Translations under genes and position numbers: made by a program
NCBI RefSeq assembly: GCF_014200435.1
Contig: NZ_JACHBR010000001.1
Coordinates: 4,495,501-4,559,500, forward strand
DNA from: Sphaerisporangium krabiense
Lineage (GTDB): Bacteria; Actinomycetota; Actinomycetes; Streptosporangiales; Streptosporangiaceae
DNA length: 64,000 bases
Reading direction: 5' to 3'
Notes under the pieces: generated by a model
What the model was told of the DNA's origin: nothing
The model's input: only the letters and a program-made list of their open reading frames with translations
Databases searched by the model: none
Shown: positions 48,793 to 57,517 of the stretch, in pieces
Position numbering within the stretch: position 1 is the first letter of the stretch
Layout: every line of letters begins with the position of its first letter

Positions 48793-50556
48793 TTACAGTT
48801 TCGCCCGCGCCTCCGGCGTGTTCGCCGCTTCGACGGCGTAGGCGCGGGTCCAGGCGTTCATCCGATAGCCGCCGGCCGCGTCGGGCTCGATCAGATGGAG
48901 GTCGAGGAGGCGGTCGACGCCGGGCGGCGCGGCCTCGGAATCGGGACGGCCGTGCCCGGCGGCGAGACGGTGCAGCAGCCGCCGCTCGCCGGGGGAGAGC
49001 CGCTCCACGCTCGCCCTGAGCCTGGGCCGCAGTGCCAGCTCGCCGTGGTCGAGCTCGTCGAGCGGCCGGGCGCCGTGTAATCGGCGCAGCAGGTCCGACG
49101 GGCTCGCCCGGCGGCGCAGGAGCGCGGCGCCGGCCGCGCGCAGCGCCAGGGGAACGCCGTCGCACCATCGGACCACGGCCCGGAAGTGCTCCCACCCGGC
49201 CGCCACCTGGTCGGCGCCGACGATCCCGGCGAGGACGTCGAGGCCGTCGCCGAGTCCCAGCGGCGGGCACGCGACCCGCGCCATGCCGCCTAGCCCGGTG
49301 AGCAGGGACCGGCTGGTGACGATGACGACGCCGCCGGGCTCGGCGGGCAACCATCGCCGCACGTCGCCCTCGGTCCAGGCGTCGTCCAGGATCAGCAGCA
49401 TCCGGCGGTCGGCGACCGCGCGGCGGTACAGGTCGAACCCGTCCTCGCCCCCGCCGGGGACCTCGCGTGGCGCGGCGCCGAGCGCCCGCAGCGCGCGCGG
49501 CAGGGTGGTCACGCCGCCGTCGGTGAGAGGGACGACCATGTTGCCGTCCTCGAACAGATGCCGCACCCGGTGCGCCACCGCGATGGCGAGCGCCGTCTTG
49601 CCGCTGCCGGCTCCGCCGCTGAGCAGGACGACCCGGGGCGCGGCCCGGTCGCCGGGCGGGGTGCGGGCCCATTCGCCGATCAGCTCGACCAGGTGGTCGC
49701 GTCTCCCGTCCCGGCCGGCCAGGTCGGCGGTCTCCGGGGGCAACTGGTCGATTCTGTCGCGCTGCCGCGTCACGAGCGGCGAGCGGCGTGGCGCGATGCC
49801 GTTGTCGTCGGCGAGGATCTTGTGGTGCAGCCGCTGGAGATCGGGTCCCGGCTCGATGCCGACCTCGTCGATGAGGGTCTGCCGGCCGTCCTGGTAGACG
49901 GCGAGGGCCTCGGCCCGGCGCCCGTTGCCGTACATCGCGCGCATGAGCAGTTCTCTGAGCTGTTCGCGCCGCGGGTAGCGGGCGACGAGCATCTGGAGCT
50001 GCTCCACGGCCATCGCGTGGTCCCCCGACGCGACCTGGATGTCCATCAGCAGCTCCGTGGCCGCGAGCCGCCGTTCCTCCAGGCGTCGCGCCTCCGCGGT
50101 GACCGACGGCGTGGGAGGGATGTCCACCAGGGCGGGGCCGCGCCACAGCCGCAGCGCGGTCGTGAGCGCGTGCGCGGCCTCGGCCGGCCGTCCGCCCGCC
50201 AGGTCGTCCTTGGCCTGTTCGACCAGATGGTCGAACGCGTGGCTGTCGATCTCCTCGGGGGGCACGCGCAGCACGTATCCCGCGAGCCCGGTGTCGATCC
50301 GTACGGCCGCGCCCGGCCGCTCCCGCAGCGAGCGGCGCAGGTGGAAGACGTACTGGCGCAGCAGGCCCTCCGCCGTCGCCGGCGGGTCGTCGTCCCAGAT
50401 CTCGGCGGCGAGCCGGTCGAGGGGGACGAACACGTTGGCATTGATCAGGAGCACCGCGAGGGTGCTGCGGCGCTTGGCCGAGCGGAACGCCGGCTGCTCG
50501 TGCCCGCCGAGCTTGAGCGGTCCCAGTATTCGGACGTGCAACTTGGACTCCCCCAT
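48793..50556 (-). CDS. SARP-family pathway activator with NB-ARC ATPase domain
   Basis: About 587 residues. OmpR-type winged helix (KLHVRILGPLKLGGHEQPAF then RSAKRRSTLAVLLINANVFV), a BTAD bacterial activation domain (DSHAFDHLVEQAKDDLAGG to GIEPGPDLQRLHHKIL), then an NTPase: Walker A LLSGGAGSGKTALAIAV and Walker B RRMLLILDDAW. It ends soon after the winged-helix lid, without the long TPR tail of AfsR. ATG 50556 (MGESKLHVRI) is preferred, with GGAG 11 bases ahead; ATG 50583 is possible. It is the first gene of the cluster strand and almost certainly its activator. Confidence 0.92.
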   Translation of the reverse strand: MGESKLHVRILGPLKLGGHEQPAFRSAKRRSTLAVLLINANVFVPLDRLAAEIWDDDPPATAEGLLRQYVFHLRRSLRERPGAAVRIDTGLAGYVLRVPPEEIDSHAFDHLVEQAKDDLAGGRPAEAAHALTTALRLWRGPALVDIPPTPSVTAEARRLEERRLAATELLMDIQVASGDHAMAVEQLQMLVARYPRREQLRELLMRAMYGNGRRAEALAVYQDGRQTLIDEVGIEPGPDLQRLHHKILADDNGIAPRRSPLVTRQRDRIDQLPPETADLAGRDGRRDHLVELIGEWARTPPGDRAAPRVVLLSGGAGSGKTALAIAVAHRVRHLFEDGNMVVPLTDGGVTTLPRALRALGAAPREVPGGGEDGFDLYRRAVADRRMLLILDDAWTEGDVRRWLPAEPGGVVIVTSRSLLTGLGGMARVACPPLGLGDGLDVLAGIVGADQVAAGWEHFRAVVRWCDGVPLALRAAGAALLRRRASPSDLLRRLHGARPLDELDHGELALRPRLRASVERLSPGERRLLHRLAAGHGRPDSEAAPPGVDRLLDLHLIEPDAAGGYRMNAWTRAYAVEAANTPEARAKL

Positions 50557-50750
50557 AAGCAGGTGGTCTCCGTACGAACACATGGCCCTGGACCACTTTC
50601 CCCGGCGCCGTTCTCTATGCAGAGATACTTCTTATAAGCCCCATAGGCCGCTATACAGCCACAACCCATTACATGGCGTTATTTGGGCACAGTGAAATGG
50701 ACAATTCGGAGGCGTCTATTAGTCCGGGTGGCCGGGCCGTCGCCGGAAGG

Positions 50751-52463
50751 TCAGTCCGAGGCCGGGATGCGGGTCAGGAGGAGGGCTACGTCGTCGTATT
50801 GGCGGGGAAGGGCGTCGACGATTGCGGAGCAGGCGGCGTCGAGGGATTTGTGGGGAGCGGTGAGGGAGGTGCGGAGGGTGGCGATGCCGGTGTCGATGTC
50901 TTGTTCGCGGCTTTCGACCAAGCCGTCGGTGTAGAAGGCGAGGGTGGCGCCGGGGGGCATCGCGAACTCGGTGGTGGTGAAGGCGCCGGCGAAGTCGGGG
51001 TCGCCGAGGCCGAGGGCCAGGCCGGAGGGCAGGTCGAGGACGACGGCGGCGCCGTCGGGGCCGACCAGGATGGGCGGCGGGTGGCCGGCGCGGGAGATCG
51101 CGCAGGTGTGGGTGCGCAGGTCGATGATGGCGTACAGGCAGGTCGCGCACTGGATGGAGTGCATGTCGTCGGCCATGCGGTCGAGCCGGCGCAGGACCTC
51201 GTCCGGGGTGAGGTCGAACCCCGCGAGCGCGCGCACGGCCGCGCGGAGCTGGCCCATGCCGCCGGCGGCGACGGCGCCGTGCCCCATGGCGTCGCCGATC
51301 ACCAGGCCGATGCGGTCGCCGGGCAGCGGGAACACGTCGTACCAGTCACCGCCGACGGTCATCGCGCTCGCGGGCAGGTAGCGGTGCGCGAGGTCGAGGC
51401 CGGGCGGCACGGTGAGCTTGCGCGGCGCGAGGTTCTGCTGGAACGCCTGCGTGATGCGGTGCTCCTTGGAGTACAGACGGGCGTTGTCGATGCAGATGGC
51501 GGCGCGGGCCGCGAGGTCGGCGGCCAGGGTCTCGTCGTGGGCGTCGAACGGGGCGCGCTCGGGGTTGCGGCTCATGGTGATGAACCCGATGACGGTGCCC
51601 CGGGCGGTGAGCGGCGCGGTCAGGTAGGAGGCGGAGCCGAGGACGTCGGCGGCGGAGTCGCCGAGCACGCCGCTGATCCTGCGTATCTCTTCCGCGCCGA
51701 GCTCGGCCGCGCCGTAGGTGAGGGGGACGCCGGTGTCCATGCAGCGAATGGTCGGGTGGCCGGGGCCGTAGACCACGAGCTCGTTGTCGGGGAAGGTCTT
51801 GGCCCAGTCGTGTTCGAGGGAGTGGCGGAAGTCGAGCCGGAAGGCCAGCCGCCGCACCCGCACCGAGCCGTCCGCGCCGTGGTCGGGGTAGGCCTCGTCC
51901 CTGAGCAGGCCCTCGATGACCGACACGCTCGCGGTGTCGGCCAGGCGCGGCACGGCGACGTCGATGAAGTCCTCGGCGGCCTGCCGGGGGTCGAGGGTGG
52001 CGCCGATGCGCGAGCTGACCTCGTTGAGCAGGGCGAGACGCTCGCCGGCCTCGAAGTCGGCGCGGGTGGGGCGCGGCGCGCGGGTGTCGGCCGCGGTGAC
52101 CATGACCGTGCCCCAGGGGCCGGGCATGCTCAGGGGCTCCAGCTCGAACCGGACCTCGTGGACGCGGCCGTCGGCGCACTCGGCGGACAGGACGCCGCTC
52201 CAGCCGGACCCGGACGCGCAGCCGTCCAGCGCCTGCGTGATCGTCTCACGGCGGGCGCCGAGGAACAGCAGGTCGCAGATGTCCTGGCCGAGCGCCTTCT
52301 CGGCCGCGCGGCCGAAGAGGCGTGTCGCCCCGCCGCTCCACTGCGTGACACGGCCGTTCTCGTCGAGCACCAGGGCCGCGAAACGGCCGTTGTGAGTCAC
52401 TCCCTGGCGTGGACGGCGCCTCCCGTCCGCCCTCGGCGCTTCTGCCCTCGCCGCACGCGCCAC
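50751..52463 (-). CDS. PAS-GAF-PP2C (SpoIIE-type) serine phosphatase
   Basis: About 570 residues from GTG 52463, which has AGGAGG four bases upstream; the frame is open further but without a ribosome site. A PAS-like domain (FAALVLDENGRVTQWSGGAT) is followed by a GAF domain (ERLALLNEVSSRIGATLDP to AICIDNARLYSKE) and a PPM/SpoIIE phosphatase with metal motifs TVGGDWYDVFPLPGD, IGDAMGHG, FYTDGLVE and DDVALLL. These proteins dephosphorylate anti-sigma antagonists in stress or developmental switches. It is upstream of, and divergent from, metN. Confidence 0.92.
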   Translation of the reverse strand: MARAARAEAPRADGRRRPRQGVTHNGRFAALVLDENGRVTQWSGGATRLFGRAAEKALGQDICDLLFLGARRETITQALDGCASGSGWSGVLSAECADGRVHEVRFELEPLSMPGPWGTVMVTAADTRAPRPTRADFEAGERLALLNEVSSRIGATLDPRQAAEDFIDVAVPRLADTASVSVIEGLLRDEAYPDHGADGSVRVRRLAFRLDFRHSLEHDWAKTFPDNELVVYGPGHPTIRCMDTGVPLTYGAAELGAEEIRRISGVLGDSAADVLGSASYLTAPLTARGTVIGFITMSRNPERAPFDAHDETLAADLAARAAICIDNARLYSKEHRITQAFQQNLAPRKLTVPPGLDLAHRYLPASAMTVGGDWYDVFPLPGDRIGLVIGDAMGHGAVAAGGMGQLRAAVRALAGFDLTPDEVLRRLDRMADDMHSIQCATCLYAIIDLRTHTCAISRAGHPPPILVGPDGAAVVLDLPSGLALGLGDPDFAGAFTTTEFAMPPGATLAFYTDGLVESREQDIDTGIATLRTSLTAPHKSLDAACSAIVDALPRQYDDVALLLTRIPASD

Positions 52464-52743
52464 CAGTCCTCCTGGCACAGAAATGGGACATCGGGTCCAG
52501 ACCGCGTGAAGAGGCGCGTGATGGTTCCCCCGGGACTGCGCCTGTGCCGCGGCTACCGTCAGTAAAGTATCATCTACGATTTGCTTTCCATCGTGAAAAC
52601 TGCTCGAAGCATCCCACCCGGGATGTCTTTCGTTCACCTTGGCGGGCGACGGCACCCGTTTCAAGGGGTTGACGAGGGCGTGCGCACGCCGGAGCGGGCC
52701 ACCGGAACGACCCCCCGGTCTCGTGCGTGTCCCATATTTCGGA

Positions 52744-52758
52744 TATAACCTACCTGTG
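52744..52758 (+). promoter_or_regulatory. Putative -10 box of a leaderless metN transcript
   Basis: TATAAC at 52744-52749 stands six bases before the GTG start at 52756, and no ribosome site precedes that GTG. A transcript starting at or next to the G of GTG would be leaderless. The -35 region is weak. Confidence 0.45.
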
Positions 52759-53730
52759 ATACATGTTTCCCGCCTCAGGAAGGTCTACGGGACGGGGGTC
52801 GTCGCGCTCGACGGCGTCGACCTCGACGTGCGCGAGGGAGAGGTCTTCGGCGTGCTCGGGCAGAGCGGCGCCGGGAAGAGCACGCTGCTGCGCTGCGTGA
52901 ACCTGCTCGAACGCCCCACCGCCGGGACCGTGACGGTCGGGGGACAGGAGCTCACCGCGCTCGGCCCCGCCGCGCTCCGGCGCGCCAGGCGGGGGATCGG
53001 CATGATCCACCAGCAGTTCGCCCTGCTCTCCTCGCGAACGGTGGCCGGCAACGTCGCCTTCCCCCTGGAGGTCGCGGGCGTGCCCCGGCGTGAGCGCGCC
53101 GCCCGGGTGACGGAACTGCTCGCCGTCGTCGGCCTCGACGGCAAGGCCGCGCACTACCCCGCGCAGCTCTCCGGCGGCCAGAAGCAGCGGGTCGGCATCG
53201 CCCGCGCCCTGGCCGCGGGCCCCAAGGTGCTGTTGTCGGACGAGGCCACCAGCGCCCTCGACCCCGGGACCACGCAGTCGATCCTCGCCCTGCTCAAGCG
53301 GCTCAACGCCGAGCTCGGCCTGACGATCCTGCTCATCACCCACGAGATGCACGTCATCAAGGCCGTCTGCGACTCGGTCGCCGTCATGCGCGAGGGCAGG
53401 GTGGCGGAGTCCGGCCGGGTCGCCGACCTGGTCGCCACGCCCGGGTCGCTGCTGACCCGCGAGATCTTCCCGCTGCCCGAGCCCGCGCCGCCCGGCGCCG
53501 TCACGGTGACCTTCGCCGGGCGGCCGGGCGAGGCGATCCTGTCCGGCCTGGTCCGCGAGCACGACGTGGACGTGGACATCCTCGCCGGGTCGGTGGAGGA
53601 CGTGGGCGGCGTGCCCGCCGGACGGCTGCGGCTGCGGATCGAGGGGGCCGGCCGCGCCGAGGCCCTGGCCGACCTGCGCGGGCGCGGCCTCGTCCAGGAG
53701 GAGCCCGCCGCGCGGGAGGAGGCCCGGTGA
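52756..53730 (+). CDS. metN: Methionine ABC importer, ATP-binding subunit
   Basis: 324 residues. ABC motifs: Walker A GQSGAGKSTLL, Q-loop HQQFALL, signature LSGGQKQRVGIARAL, Walker B VLLSDEATSALDP and switch His in LLITHEM. The C-terminal 90 residues form the NIL domain (VTFAGRPGEAILSGLVREHD) that senses methionine in MetN. GTG 52756 is where homology starts (IHVSRLRKVYG). Overlaps metI by GTGA; metQ follows. The three make a complete D/L-methionine uptake system. Confidence 0.93.
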   Translation: MIHVSRLRKVYGTGVVALDGVDLDVREGEVFGVLGQSGAGKSTLLRCVNLLERPTAGTVTVGGQELTALGPAALRRARRGIGMIHQQFALLSSRTVAGNVAFPLEVAGVPRRERAARVTELLAVVGLDGKAAHYPAQLSGGQKQRVGIARALAAGPKVLLSDEATSALDPGTTQSILALLKRLNAELGLTILLITHEMHVIKAVCDSVAVMREGRVAESGRVADLVATPGSLLTREIFPLPEPAPPGAVTVTFAGRPGEAILSGLVREHDVDVDILAGSVEDVGGVPAGRLRLRIEGAGRAEALADLRGRGLVQEEPAAREEAR

Positions 53731-54383
53731 ACGCCGACGAACTGCTGCCCGCCCTGGTCCAGGCCACCGGCGAGACGGCCCAGATGGTGTTCTGGTCGGC
53801 GCTGCTCACGCTGGTGCTCGGCCTCCCCCTCGGCGTGCTGCTCGTGGCCACCGACCGGGGCGGCCTGCTGCCCGCCCCCGCCGCCAAGGCCGTGCTCGGC
53901 GGCGTCGTCAACGTGGGCCGCTCGCTGCCGTTCATCGTGCTGATGGTCGCGATCCTCCCGTTCACCCGCCTGGTGACGGGCACGACGATCGGCACGGTCG
54001 CCGCGATCGTCCCCCTCACCCTGGGCGCCGTCCCCTTCTACGCCCGCCTGGTGGAGACCGCGCTGCGCGGGGTGGAGCGCGAGGTGGTGGAGGCCGCGCA
54101 GGCCATGGGGGCCGGACGCGTCCGGGTGGTCGCGCGGGTGCTGCTGCCCGAGGCGCTGCCGGGGCTGGTCGCCGGGCTCACCGTCACGGTGGTGGCGCTC
54201 ATCGGGTACTCGGCGATGGCCGGGGCGATCGGCGGGGGCGGCCTCGGGGACCTGGCCATCAGGTACGGCTACCAGCGCTTCGACACCGCCGTGATGGTGA
54301 TCACGGTGGTGCTGCTCGTGGTGGTCGTGCAGCTCGTCCAGAGCCTCGGCGACCTGGTGGCGCGCAGGCTCTCCCACAAGTGA
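53727..54383 (+). CDS. metI: Methionine ABC importer, permease
   Basis: 218 residues with five to six membrane helices. The EAA coupling loop is VVEAAQAMGAGRVRVVARVLLPEALPG within the family pattern, and the MetI-specific GYSAMAGAIGGGGLGDLAIR follows. GTG 53727 overlaps the metN stop (GTGA), so translation is coupled. Confidence 0.94.
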   Translation: MNADELLPALVQATGETAQMVFWSALLTLVLGLPLGVLLVATDRGGLLPAPAAKAVLGGVVNVGRSLPFIVLMVAILPFTRLVTGTTIGTVAAIVPLTLGAVPFYARLVETALRGVEREVVEAAQAMGAGRVRVVARVLLPEALPGLVAGLTVTVVALIGYSAMAGAIGGGGLGDLAIRYGYQRFDTAVMVITVVLLVVVVQLVQSLGDLVARRLSHK

Positions 54384-54403
54384 GGCCCGCGGCGGTCGCG
54401 GGC
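54383..54403 (+). terminator. Hairpin between metI and metQ
   Basis: GGCCCGCG (54383-54390) and CGCGGGCC (54396-54403) form an 8-bp stem with a 5-base loop directly at the metI stop. Without a T tract it may be a partial terminator or a stabilising element that raises or separates metQ expression. Confidence 0.4.
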
Positions 54404-54452
54404 CGTCCAGGGTCATTTCCCGATTTATCAGCTGATGTAAGGAGATATGGCG

Positions 54453-55295
54453 ATGCGTAAGTTCATGGGGGCCGTGGCCGCCGCCGCGCTGGCGCTGGCG
54501 CTGGCCGCCTGCGGCGGGGAGAGCGCCGCGCCGGGGACGACCACGGGCGCGAGCGCCGCCCAGGACGCGCCGCTCAAGGTGGGCGTGAGCCCCGTCCCGC
54601 ACGGGGAGATCCTGAAGTTCGTGAAGGACAAGCTGGCCTCCGCGGCCGGGCTGAAGCTGGAGATCGTCGAGTTCACCGACTACGTGCAGCCCAACACCCA
54701 GCTCCAGGAGGGGCAGCTCGACGCCAACTACTTCCAGCACCGCCCCTATCTGGACGACTTCCAGAAGTCCAAGGGCGGCAAGGAGATGGTGTTCGTGCAG
54801 GCCGTCCATCTGGAGCCGCTCGGCCTGTACTCGCGGAAGGTCAAGAGCGCGGGCGAGCTGGCGAACGGCGCGACGGTGGCCGTCCCCAACGACGCCACCA
54901 ACCTCGGGCGCGGGCTCAAGCTGCTGGAGGACAACGGCCTCATCAAGCTCAAGCCCGGCGTCGGCACCGCGGCCACCGAGAGGGACGTGGCGGAGAACCC
55001 CAAGAACATCCGGTTCAAGCCGCTGGAGGCCGCGCAGCTCCCGCGCTCGCTCGAGGACGTGGACGCCGCCGTCATCAACGGCAACTACGCGCTGGAGGCC
55101 GAGCTGAAGCCGGCGTCCGACGCGCTGGTGCTGGAGAAGGCCGAGGGCAACCCGTACGCCAACGGGCTCGTCGTCCTCAAGGGGCAGGAGGGCGACGCGC
55201 GGATCAAGAAGCTGGCCGGGCTGCTGGCCGGTCCCGAGGTGAAGAAGTTCATCGAGGACACCTACCAGGGCTCGGTCATCTCGTCGACGACGTGA
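54453..55295 (+). CDS. metQ: Methionine-binding lipoprotein
   Basis: 280 residues, ATG 54453 (AAGGAG eight bases upstream; another ATG at 54447 is too close). Lipobox LALAACGGE, then the NlpA/MetQ pattern: LKVGVSPVPHGEILKFVKDK, GLKLEIVEFTDYVQPNTQL, LDANYFQHRPYLDDF and VAVPNDATNLGRGLKLL. It captures methionine outside the membrane and delivers it to MetNI. Its 3' end overlaps the convergent TetR gene by 20 bases. Confidence 0.94.
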   Translation: MRKFMGAVAAAALALALAACGGESAAPGTTTGASAAQDAPLKVGVSPVPHGEILKFVKDKLASAAGLKLEIVEFTDYVQPNTQLQEGQLDANYFQHRPYLDDFQKSKGGKEMVFVQAVHLEPLGLYSRKVKSAGELANGATVAVPNDATNLGRGLKLLEDNGLIKLKPGVGTAATERDVAENPKNIRFKPLEAAQLPRSLEDVDAAVINGNYALEAELKPASDALVLEKAEGNPYANGLVVLKGQEGDARIKKLAGLLAGPEVKKFIEDTYQGSVISSTT

Positions 55296-55923
55296 CGTCC
55301 TCGGCGGGCCGCCGGCGCAGGCCGTCGAACGCGATCTTGCAGACGGCCTCCGCCAGCGCCGCCGCGCCCATGCCGCCGCGCGGCCTGTACCACTCGGTCA
55401 CCGAGTTGACCAGCCCGAACAGCAGGCGGCTGACCACGGCGGGGTCCACGTCCGGCCGGATGTCGCCCTCGGCCTCGGCCTGGCGCACCAGCTCGCCCGC
55501 CAGATGGTCGAACGCGCGGCGGCGGGCCAGGGCCTGACGTTCCACCTTGGTGTTGCCGCGCACCCGCAGCAGCAGCGTGACGAACGGCAGCCGCTCGACC
55601 AGGACGTGGACGCTGCGGCGCACCAGGTGCTCCAGCCGGTCGATCGCCCGGCCATCCACGGCCGCGGCCTCCTCGGCCGCCTCCGACAGCCCGTCGAGGG
55701 CCCGGTCCACCGCCAGGCGCAGCAACTCGTCCTTGCCCGAGACGTGGTGGTAGATCGCCGACTTGGTGATGCCGAGCCTGCGGGACAGGTCCTCCATGCT
55801 GGTGGCCTCGTAGCCGCGCTCGTTGAACACCTTGACGGCGACCGCGAGCAGCGACTCCAGGTCGTAGCCGGGACGGCCCCGGCGGGCCGGGGTGGCGCGG
55901 GCGGTGGCCATCGCGGGTTGCAC
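55276..55923 (-). CDS. paaR: TetR-family repressor of phenylacetate genes (PaaR-like)
   Basis: 215 residues. HTH near 30-65 (AVKVFNERGYEATSMEDLSR and LGITKSAIYHHVSGKDELL); the C-terminal helical ligand domain contains LLLRVRGNTKVERQALARRR. It lies 21 bases downstream of paaK in one operon, and two shared palindromes lie ahead of paaZ and paaA, so it is the likely repressor released by phenylacetyl-CoA, as for PaaR of Corynebacterium and Thermus. The symbol is inferred from context. Confidence 0.82.
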   Translation of the reverse strand: MQPAMATARATPARRGRPGYDLESLLAVAVKVFNERGYEATSMEDLSRRLGITKSAIYHHVSGKDELLRLAVDRALDGLSEAAEEAAAVDGRAIDRLEHLVRRSVHVLVERLPFVTLLLRVRGNTKVERQALARRRAFDHLAGELVRQAEAEGDIRPDVDPAVVSRLLFGLVNSVTEWYRPRGGMGAAALAEAVCKIAFDGLRRRPAEDVTSSTR

Positions 55924-55944
55924 GCCTGCCTTTCTGCGTCGTCT

Positions 55945-57249
55945 CTAGTCGCCGGCGTCTCGGTGGTCCACGACCCGGCGCAGCTTGCCCGCCGACCGTT
56001 CCAGGGTCTCGGGGTCGAGGACCGCACAGTCGACCGTGACGCCGACGACGCTCCTGACGGCGGCCACCACGGCATCCCCGGCCGCGGCCCGGCGCTCGGC
56101 GGAGGACCCCCGGCGGGCCTCGACCCGCACGGTCATGTGGTCCATGCGGCCCCGGCGCGTGAGCAGCAGCTGGAAGTGGGGTGACAGACCGGGCGTGCCG
56201 AGGACGACCTCTTCGATCTGGGTGGGGAACACGTTCACGCCCCTGAGGACGATCATATCGTCGTCGCGGCCGGTCACTCTCTCCATCCGGCGGAAGGACG
56301 GGCGCGCCGTGCCGGGCAGCAGCCGGGTCAGGTCGCGGGTGCGGTAGCGGACGACCGGCATGCCCTCCTTGGTGAGCGAGGTGAACAGCAGCTCGCCCCT
56401 GCGCCCCTGGGGCAGCGGCTCGGCGGTGACCGGGTCGACCACCTCGGGGTAGAAGTGGTCCTCCCAGATGTGCAGGCCGTCCTTGGTCTCCACGCACTCC
56501 TGCGAGACGCCGGGGCCCATCACCTCCGACAGGCCGTAGATGTCGACGGCGTCGATGGCGAGCCGCTCCTCGATCTCCTCGCGCATGCGCTCGGTCCAGG
56601 GCTCGGCGCCGAAGATCCCGATCTTCAGGGACGTGGCGCGCGGGTCGAGGCCCTGCCGCTCCATCTCGTCCATCAGGGCGAGCATGTAGCTGGGCGTCAC
56701 CATGATGATCTCGGGGCGCAGGTCGCGGATGAGCGTCACCTGGCGGGCGGTCACGCCTGAGGAGACGGGGACGACCGTGCAGCCGAGCCGCTCGGCCCCG
56801 TAGTGCGCGCCGAGGCCACCGGTGAACAGGCCGTACCCGTAGGCGATGTGGACGGTGTGCCCGGGGAGGCCCCCGGCGGCCCTGATGGAGCGGGCCACGA
56901 CGTCGGCCCAGGTGGACAGGTCACGGTCGGTGTAGCCGACGACAGTGGGACGGCCGGTGGTGCCGCTGGAGGCGTGGATCCGCCGGATCCGCTCCCGGGG
57001 GACGGCGAACATGCCGAACGGATAGTCCGCGCGCAGGTCGTCCTTGGTCGTCATGGGGAAGCGCGCGAGGTCCTCCAGGGAGCGGCAGTCCTCGGGGCGG
57101 ACGCCGGCGGCGTCGAAGGCCCGGCGGTAGAAGGGGACGTTCTCGTAGGCGTGGCGCAGTGTCCACCGCAGGCGTCCGAGCTGGAGGTCGCGCAGCTCGT
57201 CCGGGCCCATCTTCTCCGCGGGGTCGAGATCCGGTCCGAGGCTGCTCAC
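55945..57249 (-). CDS. paaK: Phenylacetate-CoA ligase
   Basis: 434 residues, GTG 57249 with GGAG seven bases upstream. ANL-type ligase of the PaaK branch: LRHAYENVPFYRRAFDAAGV, IHASSGTTGRPTVVGYT, DIYGLSEVMGPGVSQEC, YRTRDLTRLL and the C-terminal GRDDDMIVLRGVNVFPTQIE. It makes phenylacetyl-CoA, the first step of the paa pathway. Divergent from paaZ with 268 bases between. Confidence 0.95.
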   Translation of the reverse strand: MSSLGPDLDPAEKMGPDELRDLQLGRLRWTLRHAYENVPFYRRAFDAAGVRPEDCRSLEDLARFPMTTKDDLRADYPFGMFAVPRERIRRIHASSGTTGRPTVVGYTDRDLSTWADVVARSIRAAGGLPGHTVHIAYGYGLFTGGLGAHYGAERLGCTVVPVSSGVTARQVTLIRDLRPEIIMVTPSYMLALMDEMERQGLDPRATSLKIGIFGAEPWTERMREEIEERLAIDAVDIYGLSEVMGPGVSQECVETKDGLHIWEDHFYPEVVDPVTAEPLPQGRRGELLFTSLTKEGMPVVRYRTRDLTRLLPGTARPSFRRMERVTGRDDDMIVLRGVNVFPTQIEEVVLGTPGLSPHFQLLLTRRGRMDHMTVRVEARRGSSAERRAAAGDAVVAAVRSVVGVTVDCAVLDPETLERSAGKLRRVVDHRDAGD

Positions 57250-57475
57250 GAGGCGGGCTCCGTTTCATCCGGCTGGATCCGGCTTCGTCCGTGCCAACGA
57301 TTCTGACATTCCCGGGACGATCCGGCACGGGGCCGCCGCGCCGGACCGTACGGGGTACCCGTATCGCACCACCTCGCCACTCTCGTCGCGGGGAGGTGTC
57401 GCCGTGCGCGCGGCCGGGGTAGGACGCAGGATGTCCCCCCGCACGCGGATCGCCGGGGCCGTGTGGGGTTACCAT

Positions 57476-57492
57476 CCGAACGTACGGTCAGT
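57476..57492. promoter_or_regulatory. Putative PaaR operator 1 (upstream of paaZ)
   Basis: CCGAACGTACGGTCAGT: on the other strand it reads ACTGACCGTACGTTCGG, matching operator 2 (ACTGACCGAACGTTCGG) at 16 of 17 positions. It lies 26 bases before the paaZ start, within the paaK-paaZ divergent region. Confidence 0.65.
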
Positions 57493-57517
57493 AAATGACT
57501 CCTCGTGGAGGTCCGCC

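Noticed and set aside
33920-50556. Nonribosomal peptide or polyketide synthase cluster
   Set aside because: No condensation, ketosynthase, acyltransferase or thioesterase domain is seen; only a free adenylation enzyme and carrier proteins.
52464-52755. SAM riboswitch upstream of metN
   Set aside because: No conserved SAM-I, SAM-II or SAM-IV sequence elements could be recognised, and the putative -10 box sits right at the start codon.
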